This document shows, in pieces, positions 56,759 to 64,000 of a stretch of 64,000 nucleotides of DNA. The stretch spans positions 62,001 through 126,000 of the forward strand of contig NZ_WPZY01000006.1 in NCBI RefSeq assembly GCF_013031405.1, in the 5' to 3' direction. The position numbers were made by a program, and so were the translations under genes. The DNA comes from Ruegeria sp. HKCCD8929. Its GTDB lineage: Bacteria > Pseudomonadota > Alphaproteobacteria > Rhodobacterales > Rhodobacteraceae. How positions within the stretch are numbered: position 1 is the stretch's first letter; each line of letters opens with the position of its first letter. The notes under the pieces were generated by a model, which was given only the letters and a program-made list of their open reading frames with translations, had not been told where the DNA came from and searched no databases.

Positions 56759-58336
56759 TCAGCCCGCGCGCCAGGCATAGACGGAGCAGCCGGTGGATGT
56801 AGTTGCGGTATAACTTTTCCCGTCGGCGGCCATGCGACCACGCCATGTCACGGTGATACCCGGGAAATAGTCGGTGCCATTGATCTGCTGATCGTTCAGA
56901 TAGACCTCGGAATGGGCCTTTTGCCCCAGCGAGTCGCTGATGTTGCCGGTGTATTTGTTGCCGCCCGCATGATTAAAACGAACGCGCCCGGTAACCTTCA
57001 GAACCAGCACGCAGTTGGCCTTGTAGCTCCATGCCCCGGCCAATGTCAGAGCCGATGATTTGGGGCTGGGAGAGGGGCTGGTCTTGGGCGCAACAGCGGC
57101 CTTGCAGATCGTCCCGCTTTTGCCCTGCAATTCTTCCAAAGCATGTGCGGTGCCCAGATCGTCAGAGCCCAGAGACGAACCGCTGGCGGCCAGATAGGTT
57201 TGGAAAGCCCGCTTGGTGCGTGGCCCTGCTATTCCGTCGGCGCCACCCGCCGAACACCCAAGAGTATTCAACGCCCGTTGGGTTGCGCGCATAACCTCGC
57301 GGTTGTCGTCCACAACGGGTGCGGCTGCCACTTCCACCGGTTCACTGTCAGCGTGCCGCGCAACCGGTTCGGTATCGGGCTGCTTGAGGCTCTCGCGTAG
57401 CTGCAGGGCGACCGTATAGCTGTAGTCCTGTGATTGGTCTTTGTAGCGGTCCAGAAAACTGTCCAGCGCGCTCACCGTGCCGATCGACCGGGCCAGTTCC
57501 AGATCGGCCCGCATGTCGTCCGCCGGGGCGGGCAGGGCATCCGCTACCGGAGCTGCCGCAGCGGCGGGCGTGAAATAGAACTCACCCAGTAACTCGTCAT
57601 AATAAGCCGGGAACTGGTTGTGCTGGACAGATCTGGCCAGATCGCTCACCTCGACACGCAGGTCCGAGACCAGCGCCCGCAGCTCCAGCCCGGGCTGCGA
57701 CAGGCGCGGCAGCAAGGCGCGGGTAAAGACCGAGTTCTCGGCGGCATCCGTGTCGTTCAGCTTGTCCAGCGCCAACTGACCCGCCCCCGCGGAAAAGATC
57801 ACGAAGGTCCCTTGCGGCGCGGTGATCCGCCCCAGCCCCCGCGTTCGCCCGATGCTGCGGCCCGCAACCGTCTCAAACGGGTTGTTGCGGCAGGCGTCAA
57901 TGATGGCGATCGAGGTGCGTGCCCCGGTGGCGCGCACCCGGTCGAGCAGGTCCGACAGCGCAATGGATTCGGATTTCACGAAATCGCTTTCACCAGCATT
58001 CGGGGCCACGATATCGGTCGGCAGCAGATAATTCTCGCCGTCGATTTCAACTCCGTGCCCGGCGAAGAACACAAAAGCCGTATCGCCGGGTTCCAGCCGT
58101 GCGGTGAATTCCGAGACGCGTCGGTTCATGGCACGACGATCAAGGTCGATGCCCTCGACCGTTTCAAAGCCCAGACCCTTCAGCCGGGCTGAGACCGCGC
58201 GGGCGTCCGCCCCGGCCTTGGCCAGCGCCGGAACGGCGTCATAAGCGTCATTCCCGATGACCAGCGCCAGCCGTTGTTCGGCCCAGGCGGGCAGGGTTGC
58301 GAGAAAGAAAAACAGAATAAAATACCAGCCTGTCAA
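56759..58336 (-). CDS. Secreted caspase-like (C14) protein with peptidoglycan-binding-like domain
   Basis: A 525-residue protein. Sec signal MTGWYFILFFFLATLPAWA; caspase-like domain ~22-260 with opening strand RLALVIGNDAYDAVPAL, catalytic His94 (FFAGHGVE) and Cys149 (IIDACRNNPF). A linker follows, then a region (~355-410: MRATQRALNTLGCSAGGADGIAGPRTKRAFQTYL) of the peptidoglycan-binding type, and a C-terminal beta domain (~440-525) with Cys pairs. The start is TTG 58336 after GAGG; the frame continues further left but without a signal peptide start. Both catalytic residues are present, so it is a likely active protease in the periplasm. Targets unknown. Confidence 0.85.
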   Translation of the reverse strand: MTGWYFILFFFLATLPAWAEQRLALVIGNDAYDAVPALAKAGADARAVSARLKGLGFETVEGIDLDRRAMNRRVSEFTARLEPGDTAFVFFAGHGVEIDGENYLLPTDIVAPNAGESDFVKSESIALSDLLDRVRATGARTSIAIIDACRNNPFETVAGRSIGRTRGLGRITAPQGTFVIFSAGAGQLALDKLNDTDAAENSVFTRALLPRLSQPGLELRALVSDLRVEVSDLARSVQHNQFPAYYDELLGEFYFTPAAAAAPVADALPAPADDMRADLELARSIGTVSALDSFLDRYKDQSQDYSYTVALQLRESLKQPDTEPVARHADSEPVEVAAAPVVDDNREVMRATQRALNTLGCSAGGADGIAGPRTKRAFQTYLAASGSSLGSDDLGTAHALEELQGKSGTICKAAVAPKTSPSPSPKSSALTLAGAWSYKANCVLVLKVTGRVRFNHAGGNKYTGNISDSLGQKAHSEVYLNDQQINGTDYFPGITVTWRGRMAADGKSYTATTSTGCSVYAWRAG

Positions 58337-58681
58337 AATGACCTCACATTGAATTCGCAGTTGCGCCTTCAGTATAGCCCCCGAACTCAAATGAACGGAG
58401 AAAGTGAGCCGCACTTTAACCGGACAGACAGCCAAAATAAGTGAATTCGATCACAAGAGGCCAGTTTCGTGCGTGTTCCGGTTTCTGCCGATTGCAGCGC
58501 GACGCTCGAGAATGTCTTTTCAATTCCTGTGCAGCAGGATTAACTGACTGAGATAACTGACCTATTGCGTGGGTACGGGTGGCCCAGCCAATACGGCTGG
58601 AATTCAAGCTGTCAGCAGAATATACCGAAAATGATTGCGCTAACATTGGACATGGCAGGGCATCGGAGTTAAGGACGGGGC
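58337..58681. other. 345-bp gene-free interval upstream of caspase-like gene and zwf
   Basis: A divergent promoter region of lower GC than its surroundings. It contains no ORF I would support. TGATTGCGCTAACA at 58632-58645, 36 bp before zwf, is an imperfect LacI/GntR-type palindrome (5 of 7 pairs match). No terminator or conserved RNA was seen. AAGGACGGGGC before ATG 58682 provides the zwf ribosome-binding site. Confidence 0.5.
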
Positions 58682-60136
58682 ATGGTTTCACGCGTCATAC
58701 CGGTTGATCCTTTCGATCTGGTCATCTTCGGCGGCACAGGCGATCTGGCCCGGCGCAAGATCCTGCCTGCGCTGTTTCGCAGGTATTGCGCCGGTCAATG
58801 GCCCGAGGATGTCCGCATCATCGGGGCTGCCCGGTCCGAACACGATGATTCCGCCTATCGCGCACTTGTCGCTGATGCGCTGCGCGAGTTCGCCCCGGAG
58901 CGTGCCAAGGATTCGCCGTCAGTTGACGGGTTTCTTGCCCGTGTCAGCTATGTCCGGATCGACGCCGAGGAGCAGGCGGGATGGGCCGAACTGGCCGGGC
59001 AACTGACCGAGGATCGGGTGCGCGCATTCTACTTTTCGGTCGGTCCGCGTCTGTTCGGTGCGCTTGCTGGGCAGATCGAGGCGCATGGCATGGTCACCGA
59101 CCGGACCCGGATCGTGGTGGAGAAACCCTTTGGTCACGACTTGCAAAGCGCCCGCGATCTCAACGCCACATTGGCGGGGCATTTCGACGAAGGCCAGATC
59201 TATCGGATCGACCATTATCTGGGCAAGGAGACGGTCCAGAACCTGATGGCGGTGCGCTTTGGCAACATGCTATTCGAGCCGCTGTGGAACAGCCAGTATG
59301 TCGATCACATTCAGATCACCGTGGCCGAGACGGTGGGGATCGCCGGGCGCGAGGGGTATTATGACCGCGCGGGCGCGATGCGCGACATGATGCAGAATCA
59401 CCTGATGCAGCTTCTGTGCCTGATCGCCATGGAGCCGCCCGCGAAATTCGACCCCGATGCGGTGCGGGATGAAAAACTCAAGGTGATTCGCGCGCTCGAT
59501 CAGGTGCAGCCGCATCACATCGTGCGCGGTCAGTACGGGCCCAGCGACGGTGAACCGGACTATCGCGGCGCGGTGGGCAATCCGCGCTCGGCAACCGAGA
59601 GCTATATCGCCTTGCGCGCCCATATCAGCAACTGGCGGTGGGCGGGCACGCCGTTCTATCTGCGTACCGGTAAGCGGCTGGTGGCGCGGTCCTCGGTGAT
59701 CAACGTGATGTTCAAGGACGCGCCGCATTCGATCTTTGGCGCTGATGCCGGGCGGCATGCAAATGTACTGTCGATCCGGTTGCAGCCCAACGAGGGCATC
59801 ACGCTGAAGGTGACGATCAAGGAACCGGGGCCGGGCGGTATGCGTCTGATCGACGTGCCTCTGGACATGAGCTTTGCCGAAGCGTTGGGGCCGGAAAACC
59901 AGGACCCGCCGGATGCTTACGAGCGGCTGATCATGGACGTGATCCGCGGCAACCAAACGCTGTTCATGCGCGGCGACGAGGTTGAGGCCGCCTGGGCCTG
60001 GACCGATCCGATCATCGCCGGATGGCAGGCCCGCGGCGATGTGCCGAAACCATACGACAGCGGCAGCACCGGCCCGGGCGACGCCGAGCTGCTGATGAAA
60101 CGGGACGGTCGCCATTGGCAGGGGATCAAGCCATGA
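58682..60136 (+). CDS. zwf: Glucose-6-phosphate 1-dehydrogenase
   Basis: A 484-residue enzyme oxidising glucose 6-phosphate to 6-phosphogluconolactone with NADP(NAD). The cofactor motif is IFGGTGDLARRKILPAL (~13-29), the catalytic segment RIDHYLGKETVQN (~178-190) with the active-site His/Lys, and KPFGHD precedes it. In this bacterial group it feeds the Entner-Doudoroff pathway. ATG 58682; the stop overlaps pgl by ATGA. First gene of zwf-pgl-pgi. Confidence 0.97.
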   Translation: MVSRVIPVDPFDLVIFGGTGDLARRKILPALFRRYCAGQWPEDVRIIGAARSEHDDSAYRALVADALREFAPERAKDSPSVDGFLARVSYVRIDAEEQAGWAELAGQLTEDRVRAFYFSVGPRLFGALAGQIEAHGMVTDRTRIVVEKPFGHDLQSARDLNATLAGHFDEGQIYRIDHYLGKETVQNLMAVRFGNMLFEPLWNSQYVDHIQITVAETVGIAGREGYYDRAGAMRDMMQNHLMQLLCLIAMEPPAKFDPDAVRDEKLKVIRALDQVQPHHIVRGQYGPSDGEPDYRGAVGNPRSATESYIALRAHISNWRWAGTPFYLRTGKRLVARSSVINVMFKDAPHSIFGADAGRHANVLSIRLQPNEGITLKVTIKEPGPGGMRLIDVPLDMSFAEALGPENQDPPDAYERLIMDVIRGNQTLFMRGDEVEAAWAWTDPIIAGWQARGDVPKPYDSGSTGPGDAELLMKRDGRHWQGIKP

Positions 60137-60804
60137 ACATCCAGGAATACGCCGATCGCGACATGCTGGCCATCGACGTGGCCAACCAACTGGCCGGAGA
60201 TCTGGAAACGGCGCTGCTGCATCACGACACAGCCGCGCTGGCAGTGGCAGGGGGAACGACGCCCGGCCCGGTCTTTGACAGCCTCTGCGCCGCCGATCTG
60301 GAATGGGATCGGGTGCATGTCCTGCCGACCGACGAACGCTGCGTGCCGCAAGACCATGACCGCTCGAACGCGCGCCTGATACAGGAGCGTTTACTGGTCA
60401 ACCGCGCCGCCACCGCGCGGTTCCTGCCGCTTTACGTCCCCGCGACCGAGCCCGAGGACGTCCTGCCCGAGATCGAGGCGATGCTGGCCCCGGAACTGCC
60501 GATTTCGGTGCTGGTGCTGGGCATGGGTGAGGATATGCACACAGCCTCGCTCTTTCCCGGCATGCCGGGTCTGATGGCCGCGCTTGATCACGACGCTCCG
60601 CCACTGGCGGTTGCCCGGCCCGAAACCCAGCCCGAGGCGCGGATCACCCTGACGGCGCCGGTGCTGGACGGGGCGGTGTCGAAACATCTGGTGATCTACG
60701 GGGCCGCCAAGCGCAACGCGCTTGAGCGGGCCATGTCCCTGCCGCCCGAAGACGCCCCGATCGCGGCGGTTCTGGGTGGCACCACGGTGCATTGGGCGGA
60801 ATGA
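60133..60804 (+). CDS. pgl: 6-phosphogluconolactonase
   Basis: A 223-residue DevB-type lactonase hydrolysing the product of Zwf. It has ALAVAGGTTPGPVFDSL (~36-52), HVLPTDERCVPQDHDRSN (~62-79), LGMGEDMHTASLFPG and RITLTAPVLDGA. ATG 60133 overlaps the zwf stop; the longer frame to 60022 is zwf shadow. The pgi start follows 9 bp after its stop. Confidence 0.95.
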   Translation: MNIQEYADRDMLAIDVANQLAGDLETALLHHDTAALAVAGGTTPGPVFDSLCAADLEWDRVHVLPTDERCVPQDHDRSNARLIQERLLVNRAATARFLPLYVPATEPEDVLPEIEAMLAPELPISVLVLGMGEDMHTASLFPGMPGLMAALDHDAPPLAVARPETQPEARITLTAPVLDGAVSKHLVIYGAAKRNALERAMSLPPEDAPIAAVLGGTTVHWAE

Positions 60805-60813
60805 GGAGCAGAC

Positions 60814-62421
60814 ATGTTTGACCGATTGCAGGCACTGGCCACCGAGGCGCAAGGACGCCATATCCTTGATCTCTTTGCCGCCGACTCGGATCGCGCGGCG
60901 CGGTACTCGGCCGAGACCGGCGACATGCGGCTGGACTATTCCAAGACGCATATTGACGACGCGGTGCAGGAAGAACTGCTGGCGCTTTGCGACCGGACCG
61001 ATCTGGCGGCACGGCGCGAGGCGATGTTCAGCGGCGCGCCGATCAACGAGACCGAAGGGCGCGCGGTGCTGCACACGGCGTTGCGCAATCTCGACGGTGA
61101 TCCGGTCGAGGTGGACGGCCAGGATGTCATGCTCGGTGTGCTGGAAGTGCTGCAGCGGATGCGCGTCTTTGCCGAAGAGGTGCGCGGCGGCGCGATACAG
61201 GGGGCAGGGGGCAGCTTCACCGATGTGGTCAATATCGGCATCGGCGGTTCGGACCTTGGCCCGGTGATGGCGGCGCTGGCGCTGTCGCCCTATCACGACG
61301 GCCCGCGCGTGCACTACGTCTCGAACGTGGATGGGGCGCATATCGCGGATACGCTGCGCCCGCTCGATCCGAAACGGACGCTGGTGATCGTGGCCTCCAA
61401 GACCTTCACCACCATCGAGACGATGACCAATGCTCGCACCGCCCGCGCCTGGATGCAGGATGGCGGCGGCGATCCCACCCGGCAATTCGCTGCTGTGTCT
61501 ACGGCTTTGGATCTGACCGGCGACTTCGGCATCCCGCCCGAGCATGTGTTCGGGTTCGAAGACTGGGTTGGCGGGCGTTATTCGGTTTGGGGGCCCATCG
61601 GCCTGCCAGTGATGATTGCCGTCGGCGCCAATGCCTTCGATGCGTTTTTGCGTGGCGGACAGGCGATGGACCGGCATTTCCGGTCGGCGGATTGGGCCGA
61701 GAACATGCCCGTTATGCTGGCGCTGGTCGGGATCTGGCACCGTCAAGGCTGTGGCCATCCCAGCCGAGTGGTGCTGCCCTATGATCAGCGCCTGCTGCGC
61801 CTGCCAGCCTATCTGCAACAGCTTGAGATGGAATCGAACGGCAAATCAGTGGCGATGGACGGCTCGCCGCTGTCCGTGCCCTCGGGACCAGTTGTCTGGG
61901 GCGAGCCCGGCACCAATGGCCAGCACGCCTTTTATCAGCTGATCCATCAGGGCACCGACGTTGTGCCGTGCGAGTTCATGGTGGCCGCCGAGGGGCATGA
62001 GCCTGAACTGGCGCATCACCACCGCCTGCTGCTGGCCAACTGCCTTGCTCAATCAGAGGCGCTCATGCGCGGACGGTCTCTGGATGAGGCACGTCAGCGG
62101 ATGGCCGACAAGGGGCTGACCGGGGATGAGCTGGAACGGCAGGCCCGCCACAGGGTCTTTGCGGGCAACCGGCCATCGACCACACTGATTTACCCAAAGC
62201 TCACGCCATTTGTTCTGGGCCAGATCGTGGCGCTTTATGAACATCGCGTCTTCGTAGAGGGAGTGATCCTGGGGATCAATTCCTTCGACCAGTGGGGCGT
62301 GGAACTGGGTAAGGAGCTTGCAACGTCTTTGGACCCGATCGTGGATGGCGAAGCTGGGACCGAAGGCAAGGACGGCTCGACCGCAGCACTGGTTGCTTAC
62401 GCCCTGCGCCATCGCGATTGA
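60814..62421 (+). CDS. pgi: Glucose-6-phosphate isomerase
   Basis: A 535-residue enzyme interconverting glucose and fructose 6-phosphates. It shows the PGI signature [17 protein letters not shown] (~140-156), [30 protein letters not shown] and the C-terminal [16 protein letters not shown]. Grouped with zwf and pgl, it lets fructose 6-phosphate from gluconeogenesis re-enter the Entner-Doudoroff route. No intrinsic terminator is evident in the following 196 bp. Confidence 0.96.
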   Translation: MFDRLQALATEAQGRHILDLFAADSDRAARYSAETGDMRLDYSKTHIDDAVQEELLALCDRTDLAARREAMFSGAPINETEGRAVLHTALRNLDGDPVEVDGQDVMLGVLEVLQRMRVFAEEVRGGAIQGAGGSFTDVVNIGIGGSDLGPVMAALALSPYHDGPRVHYVSNVDGAHIADTLRPLDPKRTLVIVASKTFTTIETMTNARTARAWMQDGGGDPTRQFAAVSTALDLTGDFGIPPEHVFGFEDWVGGRYSVWGPIGLPVMIAVGANAFDAFLRGGQAMDRHFRSADWAENMPVMLALVGIWHRQGCGHPSRVVLPYDQRLLRLPAYLQQLEMESNGKSVAMDGSPLSVPSGPVVWGEPGTNGQHAFYQLIHQGTDVVPCEFMVAAEGHEPELAHHHRLLLANCLAQSEALMRGRSLDEARQRMADKGLTGDELERQARHRVFAGNRPSTTLIYPKLTPFVLGQIVALYEHRVFVEGVILGINSFDQWGVELGKELATSLDPIVDGEAGTEGKDGSTAALVAYALRHRD

Positions 62422-62617
62422 ACGTCCGGGTGTGCTTAGCCTGCCGTAACGGAAAGTTGCACGTGACTTGTTGTTTTTAACAGCGTCTCTTGGCAGGCTC
62501 CCCTTCGGGAGAAAATGACCCGAGGCTTCCGGCCCTATCAGCGTCGCCACAGGTCATCGACAAGAAAAAGCGGTTCCGGAGAATGATGCCCGGAACTCTG
62601 ACGGGAGGGACAGTTCC

Positions 62618-64000
62618 ATGCTGGGACAGATGATGACGCAGCCGCTGCTGATTTCGTCACTGATCGACCACGCCGAGCGGTATCACGGCCAGACCGAGAT
62701 CTGGTCCGTGGAAACCTCGGGTGGAGTGACGCAGACAAGCTGGGCCGAGGTCGCCCGCAATGCGCGCCGCATGGCCTCGGCGCTCACCAAGCTGGGCTTG
62801 GAGCCGCAGGCGCGTGTCGCCACACTGGCCTGGAACAATCGGCGGCATCTGGAGATCTACTATGCGGTTTCGGGGGCGGGCTTGGTCTGCCACACGATCA
62901 ACCCGCGCCTTTTTCCGGAACAGCTGATCTATATCATCAACCATGCCGAGGATCGGGTTCTGTTTCTTGACGCGACCTTCGTGCCGCTGGTTGCCGCGAT
63001 CCGGGACAAGCTGGAAGGTGTCGAGCAGTTCGTGTTGATGGGTGCTCGTGATGATGGTGCAGCAGAGCAGATCCCCGGCCTGACCTTCTATGACGACCTC
63101 ATCGAGACTGGGGACGCCGATTTCAACTGGCCGGTTTTCGACGAAAACACCGCTTCGAGCCTTTGCTACACGTCTGGCACCACGGGTCACCCCAAAGGCG
63201 TGCTTTATTCTCATCGATCCACCGTGCTTCACAGCTTTGCCTCGAACACCCGCGACGTCATCGGGTATTCGGCGCGGGATGTGGTGATGCCTGTGGTGCC
63301 GATGTTTCATGTCAACGCCTGGGGATCGCCCTATGGCTGCGCCATGTCCGGCGCGCGCATGGTGCTGCCAGGGCCGGATCTGAGCGGCGACGCGCTGGTG
63401 CGGCTGATCGACGGGTATGGCGTGACGCTGGCCATGGGTGTGCCGACCATCTGGCAGGGCCTGCTGGCCTCTGCCGCCAAGCTGGGAAGCAAGCTCGACA
63501 GCCTGACCCAGACCGTGATCGGCGGCGCGGCCTGTCCGCCGTCGATGATCGAGGCCTTCCGCGAGCAATATGGTGTCGATACCGTCCACGCCTGGGGCAT
63601 GTCCGAGATGAGCCCGCTGGGCACGACCAATATTCCGCTGGCGAAACATTTCGATCTGCCGCTTGAGGATCAGTACCGCCTGCGCGAAAGCCAGGGCCGT
63701 CCGCCTTATGGGGTCGAGCTGAAGATCGTGGATGACGAGGGCCGAGACCTGCCTAATGATGGGGTCACACAGGGCGACCTGATGGTGCGTGGCCACTGGG
63801 TGCTGACCAGCTATTTCCACATGGAGGATCAGGCACTGCTGCAGGATGGCTGGTTCGCCACCGGCGATGTGGCGACACTGGACACAGACGGCTACATGAC
63901 GATCCGCGACCGCTCCAAGGACATCATCAAATCCGGCGGCGAGTGGATCAGTTCGGTCGAGCTGGAAAACATCGCCGTCGCCCATCCCAAACTCGCCACC
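62618..64000 (+). CDS. dmdB: Acyl-CoA ligase, DmdB-like (methylmercaptopropionate-CoA ligase), 3' end cut
   Basis: The first 461 codons of an AMP-forming ligase; the frame is open to the window edge. It shows [11 protein letters not shown] (184-194), [68 protein letters not shown]; the C-terminal domain begins at the edge. The N-terminus [24 protein letters not shown] and overall sequence fit the DmdB group known from Ruegeria, which forms 3-methylmercaptopropionyl-CoA in DMSP demethylation. The enzymes also accept other short- and medium-chain acids, so the substrate is probable, not certain. It has its own 196-bp upstream region. Confidence 0.8.
   Translation, partial: MLGQMMTQPLLISSLIDHAERYHGQTEIWSVETSGGVTQTSWAEVARNARRMASALTKLGLEPQARVATLAWNNRRHLEIYYAVSGAGLVCHTINPRLFPEQLIYIINHAEDRVLFLDATFVPLVAAIRDKLEGVEQFVLMGARDDGAAEQIPGLTFYDDLIETGDADFNWPVFDENTASSLCYTSGTTGHPKGVLYSHRSTVLHSFASNTRDVIGYSARDVVMPVVPMFHVNAWGSPYGCAMSGARMVLPGPDLSGDALVRLIDGYGVTLAMGVPTIWQGLLASAAKLGSKLDSLTQTVIGGAACPPSMIEAFREQYGVDTVHAWGMSEMSPLGTTNIPLAKHFDLPLEDQYRLRESQGRPPYGVELKIVDDEGRDLPNDGVTQGDLMVRGHWVLTSYFHMEDQALLQDGWFATGDVATLDTDGYMTIRDRSKDIIKSGGEWISSVELENIAVAHPKLAT

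Overview
The window is a chromosomal stretch of a Roseobacter-group alphaproteobacterium (Rhodobacteraceae), most likely Ruegeria or a close relative. The grounds are the dusB-ntrB-ntrC-ntrY-ntrX-trkA-trkH-hfq-hflX order, a fused IspDF, an NtrC without the sigma-54 contact loop (as in Rhodobacter), a metal-site variant of HemB typical of the group, the intergenic GATATTTGGGGC-type repeat of this family, and an acyl-CoA ligase at the right edge that I recognise as DmdB-like. Codon use is GC-rich throughout, genes are packed with many 4-bp ATGA/GTGA/TGATG overlaps, and no transposase, integrase, phage gene, tRNA, rRNA or CRISPR array was seen. It is mostly a core-genome region.

Layout. 1-2.9 kb: end of a START/COQ10-type gene and two tandem MmgE/PrpD paralogues closed by a hairpin terminator. 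2.9-6.4 kb (minus): ammonium transporter, then ispDF-pgpA-cinA as one overlapping operon. 6.4-20.9 kb (plus): dusB and the two nitrogen-related two-component pairs NtrBC and NtrYX, an apparently extra XRE regulator/MFS/lipoprotein block, potassium uptake (trkAH), hfq and hflX. 20.9-26.4 kb: SnoaL-like protein, penicillin/AHL-acylase-family enzyme, SYLF lipoprotein, hemB and a small membrane protein. 26.4-37.6 kb: mfd, three exported or TPR proteins of unknown role, a Bcr/CflA exporter, a FrnE-like DsbA and an acyl-CoA ligase facing an XRE-cupin regulator.

37.6-42.0 kb is the most distinctive part. It holds an arsenic operon built from a natural ArsR-ArsC fusion, a second ArsC and an aquaglyceroporin (AqpS-like). 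A promoter lies inside a perfect 30-bp palindrome that also covers the start codon, so the transcript should be leaderless. Upstream lies an orphan peptide-binding protein whose promoter is back-to-back with a second consensus promoter. That second promoter would make a ~75-nt RNA with two stem-loops ending in a strong intrinsic terminator and no ORF, which is a candidate small RNA.

42.2-64 kb: 3-hydroxybutyrate dehydrogenase and a patatin-like lipase; DUF502; pseudouridine catabolism (psuK-psuG); a HupE-like protein; a divergent ThiE-like protein; a SpoU methyltransferase, ctaA and an M32 carboxypeptidase; a double-DsbA-fold protein; gyrA; usg; a secreted caspase-like protein; the glucose-6-phosphate entry to the Entner-Doudoroff/pentose-phosphate routes (zwf-pgl-pgi); and a dmdB-like ligase cut by the window end. 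Gene coordinates and reading frames are firm. Start codons were adjusted by ribosome-binding sites, overlaps and family length, and promoters and operators are predictions by eye.
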